From positions 4,032,001 through 4,096,000 of the forward strand of contig JADJTD010000001.1 of NCBI GenBank assembly GCA_016711345.1: a DNA stretch of 64,000 bases, read 5' to 3'. The position numbers and the translations under genes were made by a program. This document shows, one piece after another, positions 36,041-45,817 of the stretch (positions are counted from its first letter, which is position 1; each line of letters opens with the position of its first letter). Source of the DNA: Chloracidobacterium sp. Lineage in GTDB: Bacteria > Acidobacteriota > Blastocatellia > Pyrinomonadales > Pyrinomonadaceae. Under the pieces are notes generated by a model that saw only the letters and a program-made list of their open reading frames with translations, was not told the DNA's origin and searched no databases.

Positions 36041-36685
36041 TTACTTTACTAATTTACGGAGGGGTTCGGTTGTTTCGAGCAGAATCCGGCCGCCAACGAT
36101 ATTGAAACAGCCCTTATTGGCCATTTTGCGGATAACGCGAATGGTAGTTTCAAGTGAAAGTCCTGCCATTTCAGCAATGTCCTGTCGACGATGGGATATT
36201 TTCTTAACCTCATCAATCTCCAAATCACCAGCCAATCGCAATAGTACACTGGCGACCCGCTGCTCAGCTGATGACGTGGCCAGGATCTGTACAGTGTCGG
36301 CCTTATCACGGAGAATTCCGCACATGCGGCCCATGATGGTGGAAGAAAAGTCACTCGACGATCCCATTAAAGCGAGAAAATCCTCCCGAGGCAGCATCAG
36401 TATGTCGCTCTTCTCGATAGCAACGGCCGTTGCGGGAAATTGCTTGCCGTCCATTGCCGGTGGTATAGCAAACACTTCGCCAGATTGAAAGACACCAAGA
36501 ATGACCTCTTTGCCGGCCTCGGGAAAACGGACCATCTTGACTTTGCCAGACCAGACGATCGGCAGAAAGGTCGCGGTATCACCCTCGAAAAAAATGTATT
36601 GGTTCGGAGCAAACATCCGCCTAGTGCCTAATTTCAGAATGCGGTTCGTAAGCTCAGCTCCAAATGTATGAAGGAAATTATCCAT
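36041..36685 (-). CDS. Crp/Fnr-family transcription regulator
   Basis: The 214-residue protein has an N-terminal cyclic-nucleotide-like sensor domain (NQYIFFEGDTATFLPIVWSGKVKM; FQSGEVFAIPPAMDG) and a C-terminal winged helix (SHRRQDIAEMAGLSLETTIRVIRKMANKG). The N-terminal Cys cluster of true Fnr is missing, so it is more like NO-sensing (Dnr/NnrR-type) or ligand-binding members; which signal it detects is unknown. The five AATATGA-N6-TCATATT palindromes on the island are its likely targets, including one 128 bases upstream of its own start, suggesting autoregulation. Confidence 0.9.
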   Translation of the reverse strand: MDNFLHTFGAELTNRILKLGTRRMFAPNQYIFFEGDTATFLPIVWSGKVKMVRFPEAGKEVILGVFQSGEVFAIPPAMDGKQFPATAVAIEKSDILMLPREDFLALMGSSSDFSSTIMGRMCGILRDKADTVQILATSSAEQRVASVLLRLAGDLEIDEVKKISHRRQDIAEMAGLSLETTIRVIRKMANKGCFNIVGGRILLETTEPLRKLVK

Positions 36686-36812
36686 TTGATTAAACTATAA
36701 TCGTATATTTTGCCATCGATTGCTATAAGGCTGTTACTGATCCTCGTTCGCGAGATTTCAAAAACCCCACCGTACCCAGCCTGCGACCTATAACCACGCA
36801 TAAATTCTCGGG

Positions 36813-36834
36813 AAATATGACTTCAATCATATTT
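36813..36834. promoter_or_regulatory. Crp/Fnr-type palindrome, copy 5 (regulator/porin divergent region)
   Basis: AAATATGA-N6-TCATATTT is a perfect eight-base inverted repeat between the Crp/Fnr gene and the porin gene, 99 bases ahead of the porin. Confidence 0.72.
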
Positions 36835-36932
36835 TGGGGCGACCGAAATTACTAATCTCTATCTGGGCTCACATCGGATAATAAAAGCCATTCGCAGTTT
36901 GACCGCGTTAGCAGGCTCAAGTTGAACAAACA

Positions 36933-38336
36933 ATGAAAAAGCTATCTATTCTGATCGTCGCAATGTTTCTAACCGCTAACCTTTCAGCTCAGACCGCGCC
37001 CGATGAGACGCAAAATAAGATAAAACAACTTGAGGCACAGGTTCAGACGATACTGGTCGAACTCGAGAAGCTGAAAAAGGCATCGCAGATTCCCGCCAAG
37101 GCCGCGAAAGTTGAAGCGCCGAAAGCAACCCCCGTGGCCGCAAAACAGACCGAATCCGAGAAAAAGCCGATTGGCATCGAGGTCGGAAATGGTATCCGGC
37201 TGATTCCGTACGGAACGATCTACTTTAACGCCTTTGGCAACAGCGGCGGCACTAATAACGCCGACGTTCCTATCTTTGCGACTCCGAGCGGAAGCGGAAA
37301 CGTCAGCGCGAGCGTTCGCCAGACTCGGTTAGGGTTTAGGTTGGAAGGAGTAAAAGTAGGAAAGGCAAAATTAACCGGTGTTTTTGAGGGTGATTTTTTT
37401 GGAGGTTTTCCATCCATTTCAACCGGAGAAAATTTTGGGTTATTCAGAGTTCGACTTGCATACGCTCGGCTTGATTGGGAAAAGACGACGGTAACGGTCG
37501 GACAGGACTGGATGGTCTTCGCACCGGTAAATCCGGTTTCAATGGCTGCGGCCGGTAATCCGCAACTTGCAGCTGCCGGAAATAACTGGGCCCGTCTGCC
37601 ACAACTCAAAATCGAACATAAGTTTGGCAGTCACGTCACATGGCAGGGGGCTCTACTCGAACAGCAAACAGCGGATTTTACGGCTAATGCCGCATTTGTG
37701 ATTCAATCTACCAGCGGAGCTGCCTCGCGGGTACCATTCCTCCAAACCCGCATAGCGTTCGCCGACAAAAATTGGTTTGGTACCAAAAAAACCGGTTCGA
37801 TCGGACTTTCTGGACACTACGGCCGTTCCCGGGTGTTTACCGGCACAACCAACATACGCAACGATATCGACTCTGACGGTATTGCCCTCGATTGGAATTT
37901 TCCTATCTCGACCCGTATAAGCGTTCTCGGCGAAGCCCTTACCGGAGAAAACCTGGGTGGATTTCAAGGCGGCGTTTTTCAGAGCTACAATAACGATTTG
38001 GCTCGTCGGGTCGGATCGACTTTGGTACCAGGCGGCGTTAAGTCAATCAAAACACGAGGCGGTTGGGTACAAATTGGGTTTACGCCACCGGTCCTAGATG
38101 AACGGTTGAGCATTTACGGATCCATCGGCATTGATGATCCGGACAACAAAGATCTGGTAAGCATCTCGCACCGGGATTGGAGAACAAGGAATCTCGCGTT
38201 CGCTACAAACGCAACTTATAAATTCACCCCTAATTTCTCGGTCGGAGCTGAATTCAGGAGGTTCCAAACAAACTATTTCTATAGCGGTCGCCAAAACTCA
38301 AACCATGTAAACTTGGGAGCGTCATATTCATTTTGA
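36933..38336 (+). CDS. Outer-membrane porin (DcaP-like)
   Basis: The 467-residue protein has a signal peptide (LSILIVAMFLTANLSAQ), a short N-terminal coiled coil (IKQLEAQVQTILVELEKLKK), an Ala/Lys/Pro linker and a long beta-barrel part ending in the outer-membrane signature LGASYSF with terminal Phe. The coiled-coil plus barrel layout is like DcaP-type trimeric porins. Its Crp-type promoter site suggests it admits an anion such as nitrate or nitrite, or a carboxylate, under the same conditions as the respiratory genes (inference). Confidence 0.83.
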   Translation: MKKLSILIVAMFLTANLSAQTAPDETQNKIKQLEAQVQTILVELEKLKKASQIPAKAAKVEAPKATPVAAKQTESEKKPIGIEVGNGIRLIPYGTIYFNAFGNSGGTNNADVPIFATPSGSGNVSASVRQTRLGFRLEGVKVGKAKLTGVFEGDFFGGFPSISTGENFGLFRVRLAYARLDWEKTTVTVGQDWMVFAPVNPVSMAAAGNPQLAAAGNNWARLPQLKIEHKFGSHVTWQGALLEQQTADFTANAAFVIQSTSGAASRVPFLQTRIAFADKNWFGTKKTGSIGLSGHYGRSRVFTGTTNIRNDIDSDGIALDWNFPISTRISVLGEALTGENLGGFQGGVFQSYNNDLARRVGSTLVPGGVKSIKTRGGWVQIGFTPPVLDERLSIYGSIGIDDPDNKDLVSISHRDWRTRNLAFATNATYKFTPNFSVGAEFRRFQTNYFYSGRQNSNHVNLGASYSF

Positions 38337-38541
38337 TTTTGGCGGGACCTGATAATTGCGAAATAATAAGCGCCGGCCCCGTATAAGTCCGCGCACTCCC
38401 TGCTTCTTTTCCTTTAAGTAAAATCACGCGACTCATAGCTGATTCGAACGAATACTTTGCTTTTACGTAAATTTGTCCTATTCTCGCGGTTAGGCACAGA
38501 GATTGCCCAAACTAGAACTTTATACTTTTTGGCCAGACCAA

Positions 38542-39630
38542 ATGACCGAAGCAACCGCAAATTCTGCTAATTCAGTAAATTACCGCGACCCGACACTGAT
38601 CGGCATCGGTGCGTCTGCCGTTCTTACCGCGTTGGTGATCATCGGTTCGCGAAATCTCGAGCATTTCGACTCGGCGCTTTTCGGATATCTGATCGCAAGT
38701 ATCGTTGCATTTGGAGCAATCTTTTTCCGCTATGCATTGTGGCTACAGCGACCTGCAACTCGGGCGTATTTTATGCGCGGGCTAAAGCTGTTTTTTCAGC
38801 GAAAGAAATTTGCCCGCAACACGATCGATGCAACAAAGACGGTCGGGATCAACATGCTTGCACAGCAATTCATCTTCAAACGAGCCAAATCGAGATGGCT
38901 AATGCACTTTCTGATCATGTGGGGCTGCATTATCTCGGCCGCAGTGACTTTTCCGCTCGTTTTCGGCTGGGTTCATTTCAAGCTCGAAGGAGATATGGGC
39001 TATCGAGCATACCTTTTTGGTTTTGCGGGCCAGTTGATGGAGGGCCGAAGCCTGATCGCATGGGTCACGTTTCATGCTCTTGATTTTTCGGCCCTGATGG
39101 TGCTTGCCGGTTGTGCTATCGCCATTCATCGCAGGCTCAAGGACCGCGGGGCAATCGCCGTCCAGCGATTTCTGGTTGATTTTGTGCCGCATCTTCTGCT
39201 AATAGCGATCTGCGTCTCGGGCCTGATGCTGACGGCGTCGAGCCTGTATTTTGGCGGGTATATGTACTCGTTCATCGCACTGACCCATCAGGCGGTCGTA
39301 ATAATGACGCTGTTTTTTCTACCATTCGGCAAACTGTTTCACATTGTCCAGCGACCGGCGTCAATCGGCGTCGAGCTTTATCAACAGCGTGCAAAGGAAA
39401 TGGAGCAGGCAAAATGTCTGCGGTGCGGCGTCGAATTTGCGTCGGTTATGTGGCTCGGCGATCTGAAGAGTGTTGTCGAAAAGGTGGGGTTCGACTATAC
39501 GATGGAAAACGGTGAGAAATTACAGGACTACTGCCCGCGTTGCAAGCGCGTAATGCGCGGGCTCGCATATTCTGGCCTGACGGACCGCCCGGACAAGGTG
39601 TTTCATGGCTCACGTGCCGATAATCAATAG
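38542..39630 (+). CDS. Polytopic membrane subunit with C-terminal Cys motifs
   Basis: The ~362-residue protein has about six membrane helices with several His residues (SRWLMHFLIMWGC, VTFHALDF, LTHQAVVI) and a C-terminal cytosolic region with two CxxC motifs (CLRCG and CPRCK), suggesting a zinc or iron-sulphur site. It resembles NarI/HdrE-type quinone-reactive membrane subunits in layout only. It begins a tight operon with the NasA-type molybdoenzyme, ferredoxin and Rieske genes and probably anchors that complex. ATG 38542 is preferred; TTG 38503 would add 13 residues. Neither start has a clear ribosome site. Confidence 0.75.
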   Translation: MTEATANSANSVNYRDPTLIGIGASAVLTALVIIGSRNLEHFDSALFGYLIASIVAFGAIFFRYALWLQRPATRAYFMRGLKLFFQRKKFARNTIDATKTVGINMLAQQFIFKRAKSRWLMHFLIMWGCIISAAVTFPLVFGWVHFKLEGDMGYRAYLFGFAGQLMEGRSLIAWVTFHALDFSALMVLAGCAIAIHRRLKDRGAIAVQRFLVDFVPHLLLIAICVSGLMLTASSLYFGGYMYSFIALTHQAVVIMTLFFLPFGKLFHIVQRPASIGVELYQQRAKEMEQAKCLRCGVEFASVMWLGDLKSVVEKVGFDYTMENGEKLQDYCPRCKRVMRGLAYSGLTDRPDKVFHGSRADNQ

Positions 39631-39636
39631 CTAAAA

Positions 39637-41868
39637 ATGTCAAAAGTTGAGAATCTTGCCAGCATTATCGACCGTTTCGGCCCGCATCTTCATGACGAGC
39701 CGTATGGCGGCTGGAGCGCCGAACGTAAGATCGACAAAATGGTGCCAACCCACTGCCCCTATTGTGGAATGCAGTGCGGCATGAATCTGCTGGTCGAAAA
39801 GAATCACGTTGTCGGCGTAGAACCGCGTTACGATTTCCCGGTTAACGAGGGCCGTCTGTGCCCGAAGGGCGTCACGGCATATCTACAGACGCATCATCCT
39901 GACCGCCTGATGTACCCGCTAATAAAGCGAAACGGCAATTTTGAACGGGCAAGCTGGGACGAAGCTCTCGATCTGATAGTTTCGAAGTTTAAGGGATTGC
40001 AGGAGAAATACGGCAAGGATTCGATTGCCGTGTATTCGGGATCATCGCTTACGACCGAAAAGACATATCTCGTCGGTAAATTTGCCCGCCTTGGTTTACA
40101 GACAAGATACATCGACTATAATGGCCGGCTTTGCATGGCTTCGGCGGCGGGCGGTAATAACAAGGCGTTCGGCATCGACCGGGCAGCAAATCCGTGGAGC
40201 GATATTCCGCATGCCGAGGTATTGATAATAGCTGGTGCGAATTGCGCAGAAACGTTCCCGATCCTCAATGGATTTCTATGGAAACAGCGCGACAACGGCG
40301 GTGTGTGGATAGTCATCGACCCGCGTGAGACGGCAACCGCACGGCAGGGCGATCTGCATCTGCAGCTCAAACCCGGCACCGATGTCGCTGTCGCCAACGG
40401 CATCCTGAATGTTTTATTAAACGAGAACCTGATCGACCAGGCATTTATCGACAACCGCACCAACGACTGGGAAGCGGCGAAAACGGCGGCATTAAATTAC
40501 CCGCCCGATGTCGCATCAGAGATCTCTGGCGTTCCTGCGGAGAAGATCATTCAGGCCGCACGCCTCTACGGCCGTGCAAAAACCGGCATGATCATGCACG
40601 CCCGCGGCATCGAGCATCACTCGAATGGGACCGAGAACGTGTTGAGCTACATCAACATCGCACTCGCGACTGGCAAGATCGGTTCCGAAGGCCGCGGTTA
40701 TGGCACGATCACGGGCCAGGGCAACGGCCAGGGCGGACGCGAACACGGCCAGAAGGCCGACCAACTTCCGGGTTATCGCTCTATTCTCAACCCCGAACAT
40801 CGAAGGTATATAGCGGACGTATGGGGCATCGACGAATCTGATTTGCCGGAACCAGGAGTATCGGCGGTAGAGCTTTTTAACAAAATGCGCGAGGGCGAGA
40901 TCAGAGGCTTGTTATCGATCTGTAGCAACATGATGGTCTCCCTTCCCGACATAAATAAAGTCCGTCAGTCGCTTGAGGGCCTAGAATTCAATGTCTGCAT
41001 CGATTTCTTTCTGTCCGAGAGTGCCCGTTACGCCGATGTTGTCCTGCCCGGCACAACATGGTCCGAGGACGAAGGCACGACGACCAGCGGCGAGGGCCGC
41101 GTGATCAAGATCAACAAGGCAATCGACCCGCCCGGCGAGGCACGTGAGGACTGGAAAACGCTGCAAGAAATCGCCCGCCGCATGGGGCGTGGAAAATATT
41201 TTGCATTTGAATCGCCGCGGGAAATATTTGATGAATTGCGCATCGCATCAAAAGGCGGTAAGGCTGATTACTACGGCATCACTTACGAAAAGATCGACAA
41301 ACAGGACGGTGTTTTCTGGCCATGTCCGACCGAGGAAAGCACCGGGACACCGCGATTGTTTGAAGAGCGTTTTGCTCACGATGACGGCAAGGCGAAATTT
41401 CACGCAGTTGAATACAAAGGAGCGGCCGAAAAGCCCGATGAGGAATACCCGCTTATCTTTACCAGCGGGCGAATTGTTCACCAGTATCTCTCCGGCAATC
41501 AGACGCGGCGGATCGGCTTTCTTGTTCAGCAATGTCCTGAGCCGTTCGTCGAGATCCATCCCGAGACCGCAATGAAATACAAGATCAACGACGGTGAACG
41601 GGTAAGGGTCATTTCGCGACGCGGCGAGGGCATATTCCCGGCACTGGTCGTCAAGACCATCAGGCCGGACACCATCTTTATTCCCTATCACTGGGGCGAG
41701 GAACTGGCGGCGAATCAGTTGACAAATGCTGAACTCGACCCGACGTCTAAGATACCTGAATACAAGGCTTGTGCGGCACGCATCGAGAAAATACATTCAC
41801 GTGAACTGCCGATACTTGGCGAAGTAAGAAAAGGCACTTCACGAAGCGAGATCCAACAAGGAAAATAG
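39637..41868 (+). CDS. NasA-type molybdopterin oxidoreductase, nitrate reductase-like catalytic subunit
   Basis: The 743-residue protein has a [4Fe-4S] motif CPYCGMQC with Cys40, Cys43, Cys47 and Cys75 (LCPKG), and a Cys165 in NGRLCMASAA as probable molybdenum ligand, the NasA/NapA/FdhF arrangement. GVTAYLQTHHPDRLMYPL and GYGTITGQGNGQGGREHGQKADQLPGYR are typical of assimilatory-type nitrate reductases. No Tat signal is present, so it acts in the cytoplasm. It lacks the extra C-terminal domains of long NasA. NarK and MobA are encoded just downstream. A formate dehydrogenase function is a less likely alternative. Confidence 0.87.
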   Translation: MSKVENLASIIDRFGPHLHDEPYGGWSAERKIDKMVPTHCPYCGMQCGMNLLVEKNHVVGVEPRYDFPVNEGRLCPKGVTAYLQTHHPDRLMYPLIKRNGNFERASWDEALDLIVSKFKGLQEKYGKDSIAVYSGSSLTTEKTYLVGKFARLGLQTRYIDYNGRLCMASAAGGNNKAFGIDRAANPWSDIPHAEVLIIAGANCAETFPILNGFLWKQRDNGGVWIVIDPRETATARQGDLHLQLKPGTDVAVANGILNVLLNENLIDQAFIDNRTNDWEAAKTAALNYPPDVASEISGVPAEKIIQAARLYGRAKTGMIMHARGIEHHSNGTENVLSYINIALATGKIGSEGRGYGTITGQGNGQGGREHGQKADQLPGYRSILNPEHRRYIADVWGIDESDLPEPGVSAVELFNKMREGEIRGLLSICSNMMVSLPDINKVRQSLEGLEFNVCIDFFLSESARYADVVLPGTTWSEDEGTTTSGEGRVIKINKAIDPPGEAREDWKTLQEIARRMGRGKYFAFESPREIFDELRIASKGGKADYYGITYEKIDKQDGVFWPCPTEESTGTPRLFEERFAHDDGKAKFHAVEYKGAAEKPDEEYPLIFTSGRIVHQYLSGNQTRRIGFLVQQCPEPFVEIHPETAMKYKINDGERVRVISRRGEGIFPALVVKTIRPDTIFIPYHWGEELAANQLTNAELDPTSKIPEYKACAARIEKIHSRELPILGEVRKGTSRSEIQQGK

Positions 41869-41872
41869 GCAC

Positions 41873-42523
41873 ATGAACGAAACAATGTTTATCGATCCGC
41901 AGCGATGCATAGGGTGCCGAGCCTGTGTAGCCGCCTGCCGGGAGTGTTCGACACATAAGGGTTATTCGATGATCTTTGTCGATTATATCGACCGCAGCGA
42001 AACGACCGCGACGATGCCGACCGTCTGCATGCACTGCGAAGAGCCGACCTGTGCGATGGTCTGCCCGGCCGACGCGATCAAACAAAACGAAGATGGTGTG
42101 GTTATGTCCGCACTCAAACCACGCTGCCTTGACTGTCGCAATTGTGTGAACGCCTGCCCGTTTGGCGTGCCTAAATACAACTCGGCGATGCATCTGCAGA
42201 TGAAATGCGATATGTGTTACGACCGAACTAGCGAGGGCCTTAAACCAATGTGCGCCAGCGTCTGCCCGACCGGGGCCTTAGCGTTCGGCACCTATGAACA
42301 GATCGTTCCGCTGCGTCGGACAAAACCGGTAAATGCACATGTTTTCGGTAATCAAAGTGTAAAGACCAAGGTCTATATGATGCTGCCAACGGACGCGGAT
42401 GAGGTAAGGATCGAGGGCTGCGGTGTTTTTGAGGGACAGGTTGCTGTCGAAGGAGCACCGGCGGTTGGAGAATCGTGGATAGACGCCCAGGTGGAAGAAT
42501 CGGATAAGAGCAATGAATTCTAA
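41873..42523 (+). CDS. Four-cluster [4Fe-4S] ferredoxin-type electron-transfer subunit
   Basis: The 216-residue protein has four cluster motifs: CIGCRACVAAC, CMHCEEPTCAMVC, CLDCRNCVNAC and CDMCYDRTSEGLKPMCASVC, like DmsB/NrfC-type subunits. It should carry electrons to or from the NasA-type enzyme, whose gene ends four bases earlier. Its last 11 bases overlap the next gene, showing translational coupling. It has no signal peptide, consistent with a cytoplasmic partner. Confidence 0.9.
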   Translation: MNETMFIDPQRCIGCRACVAACRECSTHKGYSMIFVDYIDRSETTATMPTVCMHCEEPTCAMVCPADAIKQNEDGVVMSALKPRCLDCRNCVNACPFGVPKYNSAMHLQMKCDMCYDRTSEGLKPMCASVCPTGALAFGTYEQIVPLRRTKPVNAHVFGNQSVKTKVYMMLPTDADEVRIEGCGVFEGQVAVEGAPAVGESWIDAQVEESDKSNEF

Positions 42524-43100
42524 ATCTTTGAAACAAGACATAATCAAAAGCGTTTTGGCCTCCGACCGTGAGATGTCCGATGAAAGCGATGTCAGAACGG
42601 CAAGTGCTCCGTTTCAGGCCGAGTTTCCTTACGAACGCGATAGCGAGGCTCAGGTCACAAGGCGCGAGTTTTGCAATTTCCTGTTTTTGACGTCGAGTGC
42701 ATTATTCCTTGGTGCGGCTGGATTTGCTGCCAAAGCTGCCTATGACGCCCGGTCGCCAAAGACGTTTGCTCCGGCAAAGATTGACGGTGCAATGAACATC
42801 GAACCCGGAACGGCATTGAATTTTTCGTATCCGACCGAAGAAGACACGGCGATCCTGATACGAGGCAACGACGGTAAATATGCGGCATTTGGTCAGAAAT
42901 GTACACATCTCTCGTGTCCGGTACACTATTCGAAAACAAATGACCGGCTTGAATGCCCGTGTCACGAGGGCGGATTCAGTTCGAAGACGGGCGAGGTATT
43001 GTACGGCCCGCCGCCGCGTCCGCTCGATAAGATTGAGCTTGAAACCAGGAACGGCGAAATTTTTGCTGTAAAAAGAGAGGTGCGCGGGAATGCGGGATAG
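42513..43100 (+). CDS. Second Rieske [2Fe-2S] protein, membrane-anchored
   Basis: The 195-residue protein has a ~50-residue polar leader, then a twin-arginine-like anchor (TRREFCNFLFLTSSALFLGAAG) and the Rieske ligands CTHLSC and CPCHEG. Unlike the first Rieske protein it is linked with a cytoplasmic NasA-type enzyme and not with a cytochrome b. It overlaps genes on both sides by 11 bases, so the whole module is translationally coupled. The topology is unclear: with a Tat-type anchor the cluster would be periplasmic. Confidence 0.88.
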   Translation: MNSKSLKQDIIKSVLASDREMSDESDVRTASAPFQAEFPYERDSEAQVTRREFCNFLFLTSSALFLGAAGFAAKAAYDARSPKTFAPAKIDGAMNIEPGTALNFSYPTEEDTAILIRGNDGKYAAFGQKCTHLSCPVHYSKTNDRLECPCHEGGFSSKTGEVLYGPPPRPLDKIELETRNGEIFAVKREVRGNAG

Positions 43101-43329
43101 TACAAGATCGCAAAGGCCTCAGAGCCGCGGACGGACCGCCGTCTGGCAGGCACGTCTCGCACTACTTGTAATGATCAATCTGGCTCAACTCTGGATATTG
43201 TCGGCGGCGGTCGAAGCTGCTCTTGCGCACGAGTACACACAGCTTGCACCGCTTGTCATTGCCTCGGGGTTTTGTTGGTTGATCGCTCTTAGCATCGTCA
43301 TGTGGTGGAAACCTGCGTCTACACGGTAA
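43090..43329 (+). CDS. Small two-helix membrane protein
   Basis: The 79-residue protein has a basic N-terminus and two hydrophobic helices (LALLVMINLAQLWILSAAVEAAL and APLVIASGFCWLIALSIVMWW). It overlaps the Rieske gene by 11 bases and is probably an accessory subunit of the same complex. No family is recognised. Confidence 0.7.
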   Translation: MRDSTRSQRPQSRGRTAVWQARLALLVMINLAQLWILSAAVEAALAHEYTQLAPLVIASGFCWLIALSIVMWWKPASTR

Positions 43330-43388
43330 ATTTCCCGTATTTCGGTAATTAGCTTTTGATTGGCTGTCTGTGGGCTAATCTCTAAATT

Positions 43389-44588
43389 ATGGATAACGAA
43401 ACATTTCGGCCTGGCTCGGTTCGGGCTCTCTTTTTATCAACAACTGCGTTCGCTGTGACGTTCGCCGTCTGGGGACTCATCGCTGCTCTGGCACCCACGT
43501 TTACGCTACTCTATGGACTATCGGGAAAAGAAAAGAGCCTGTTGATCGCCATCCCGGTCCTTCTCGGTTCGATCGGGCGGCTATTTGCCGGGATGCTGGC
43601 CGACAAGTATGGCGGGCGGCGTGTTTTCGCTACTTTGTTGGTATTCTCAGCATTTCCGGCGATCGCCATCGGATTTTCGCAAAGCTATACTCAACTGCTC
43701 ATCCTGGGTCTTTTTCTCGGCCTTGCCGGAACGTCATTTCCGGTCGGTGTCGGTTTTACCTCAAAGTGGTTCAGCCGAGAAAAGCAAGGGACCGCCCTTG
43801 GCGTTTACGGAATGGGTAATATCGGGCAATCGATAGCCGTATTTTTTGCACCCGTTCTAGCGATCTGGTTTGGCGACTGGCGCTACGTTTTCTTTGTCTT
43901 TGCCACCGTTACATTTGTCTGGGGGATATTGTTCTATTTTTCGGCCCGGGACGCCGCGATAACAACCGTGCCAAAAACGCTGAAACAGAATCTGAGCGTT
44001 CTTAAAACGTCCGGTTACGCCTGGATATTGTCATTATTCTATTTCCTCACCTTTGGCGGTTTTGTCGCCCTCGCGTTGTATCTGCCTACTTTTTTGAAGG
44101 AGATATTCAATCTGACACCAACCGATGCCGGAGCCCGCACGGCGGGATTCGTACTTGTTGCTACGTTTCTCAGACCAGTCGGCGGAATACTCGCGGACAA
44201 ATTTGGTGGAGCTAAGGTCTTAACTGGCGTTTTCGCTGCAATTGCTGTCCTTTCGCTGCTTTTGAGCTTTATTTCTATCGTTCCTTTCACGATTGGAGCT
44301 TTGGGCTGTGCAGCAGCACTCGGGTTAGGAAATGGAGCTGTCTTCAAGCTTGTGCCTCAGTTATTCCCGAATGAAACGGCCACCGTCACCGGTCTTGTCG
44401 GCGCATTTGGAGGCCTTGGCGGCTTCTTTCCGCCGCTTGAACTCGGACTTGTTAAGGACGCTACCGGAAGCTACACACTTGGCTTCGCATTTCTTTCGCT
44501 GTTCGCCCTGATCTGCCTTACAATAAATTACATTTCGTTCATTAGGCCGATACAGAAGAGTAAGGTGACAAAAGAAGAATATTCTTAA
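43389..44588 (+). CDS. narK: NarK-type nitrate/nitrite transporter (MFS, NNP family)
   Basis: The 399-residue protein has twelve predicted helices of the major facilitator superfamily. The NNP signature regions are present: GSIGRLFAGMLADKYGGRR in the first half, FPVGVGFTSKWFSREKQGTALG, and a second-half GNGAVFKLVPQLFPNETATVTG. It moves nitrate and/or nitrite across the inner membrane, supplying the cytoplasmic NasA-type enzyme or exporting nitrite. Whether it is an antiporter or symporter cannot be told from sequence alone. Confidence 0.92.
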   Translation: MDNETFRPGSVRALFLSTTAFAVTFAVWGLIAALAPTFTLLYGLSGKEKSLLIAIPVLLGSIGRLFAGMLADKYGGRRVFATLLVFSAFPAIAIGFSQSYTQLLILGLFLGLAGTSFPVGVGFTSKWFSREKQGTALGVYGMGNIGQSIAVFFAPVLAIWFGDWRYVFFVFATVTFVWGILFYFSARDAAITTVPKTLKQNLSVLKTSGYAWILSLFYFLTFGGFVALALYLPTFLKEIFNLTPTDAGARTAGFVLVATFLRPVGGILADKFGGAKVLTGVFAAIAVLSLLLSFISIVPFTIGALGCAAALGLGNGAVFKLVPQLFPNETATVTGLVGAFGGLGGFFPPLELGLVKDATGSYTLGFAFLSLFALICLTINYISFIRPIQKSKVTKEEYS

Positions 44589-44595
44589 GAACACA

Positions 44596-45243
44596 ATGAA
44601 TTTGATCGATGGATTTGTTTTGGCAGGCGGCCAAAGCCGACGAATGGGACAGAACAAGGCGAGTTTACTACTCGGCGGCAAAACGCTAGTCAACCGCGCG
44701 GCCCTAGCTTTGTCTGTTATAGCCGATCAGGTTTACGCTGTTGGGAATTTGACCAACAAAATAACTGCTCTTCCGATAATTCCTGATGAGCCTGTTGGGG
44801 GAAATGCCCGAGGAGCAATTGTGGGAGTGTACACGGCCCTTCTACACGCCAATACAGAGTGGGTTGCGGTGCTTGCCTGTGACCTACCGTTTGTCACTGG
44901 CGAATTGCTGGCTCGGATGGTAGCATTTCTGCCGCGAGTCGCAGACGCACACCATGAAAATGTCGATGCTGTGTTCGCCGAACAGTCAGATGGACGCAAT
45001 CAGCCGCTCTGTGGACTTTACCGGCGGGACACTTGTCTGCCCAAGATTGATAAAATGTTGGCCGATAGTGATTGGCGATTGCAACAGTTGCGGGTGCGCC
45101 TCCGAACGCGGTTGATTAGTTTCTCCGAGATTACAGATATTCACGGAGCCGAATTTTTCTTCCACAATTTGAACACGCCCGATGACTATCGAGTAGCGGT
45201 CGAAATTAAAAAACAGATGCGACTCCAATCCGTCCTTAAATAA
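44596..45243 (+). CDS. mobA: Molybdenum cofactor guanylyltransferase
   Basis: The 215-residue protein shows the MobA nucleotide-binding signature LAGGQSRRMGQNKASLLLGGK at the N-terminus and the metal-binding VLACDLPFVTGELLARM region. MobA attaches GMP to molybdopterin, giving the bis-MGD form needed by both molybdoenzymes on the island. It starts seven bases after narK and is probably cotranscribed with it. An alternative family reading (MocA-like cytidylyltransferase) is less likely given the neighbours. Confidence 0.88.
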   Translation: MNLIDGFVLAGGQSRRMGQNKASLLLGGKTLVNRAALALSVIADQVYAVGNLTNKITALPIIPDEPVGGNARGAIVGVYTALLHANTEWVAVLACDLPFVTGELLARMVAFLPRVADAHHENVDAVFAEQSDGRNQPLCGLYRRDTCLPKIDKMLADSDWRLQQLRVRLRTRLISFSEITDIHGAEFFFHNLNTPDDYRVAVEIKKQMRLQSVLK

Positions 45244-45655
45244 CGATTTCTCGTAAATTGGATATTAAAACCTTATAGCTGAGGAAATTGATGTAAGAAC
45301 CTTAAAATATTCAAATGGGGTTTACGCCCGAATAGGTCACATCAATACATTTTGTGTCAAGCTCGTTTATTAATGTGATTTGATGAAGGTATGGGCATTT
45401 TGTAACACCGCGAAGGATAAACATACCTAACAATACACACATCTATAGGGTATTTTATCCGTTAGGCCCGCCCATAAAACTCCAAACCGCGCTAGCGAAT
45501 TAAAACCGTCGTCGGAAAGCGAAATTTGAAATTTTCTGCCAAAGGTTCAAGTTTCCGAAACCTATCAGAACTGGGCATAAATCCGCACAAAATCTGAGAC
45601 CTCAGCCCTGCAACCAACAAATACAAAAACAAGGCTTCCGACTACGGCACTTAAA
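45244..45655. other. AT-rich non-coding stretch before the right island boundary
   Basis: I see no supported ORF, RNA gene or Crp-type palindrome here. Base composition is more AT-rich than the flanking genes, as is typical of island ends where recombinase or excisionase genes have been lost. Confidence 0.5.
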
Positions 45656-45782
45656 CGAGAGATTCTCCGTCGATGGTTGCATGATGGTGGCAGTTTTGGA
45701 AACAAGTAAGCACGATAAACCGTTTATTTACAGTGTTGTAGAGATACAGCCCTCTCGCGAGCTGGGCGAATGCGAAGAAAAA

Positions 45783-45815
45783 GGGCTTTCGATTTTCCTC
45801 GAAAGCCCCATTTTT
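45783..45815. terminator. Hairpin terminator, second repeat copy
   Basis: GGGCTTTCGA (45783-45792) pairs perfectly with TCGAAAGCCC (45799-45808), followed by A-TTTTT. The stem is uninterrupted here, whereas copy 1 has one bulged A, so the structure has been kept while the loop changed. Confidence 0.7.
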
Positions 45816-45817
45816 AT

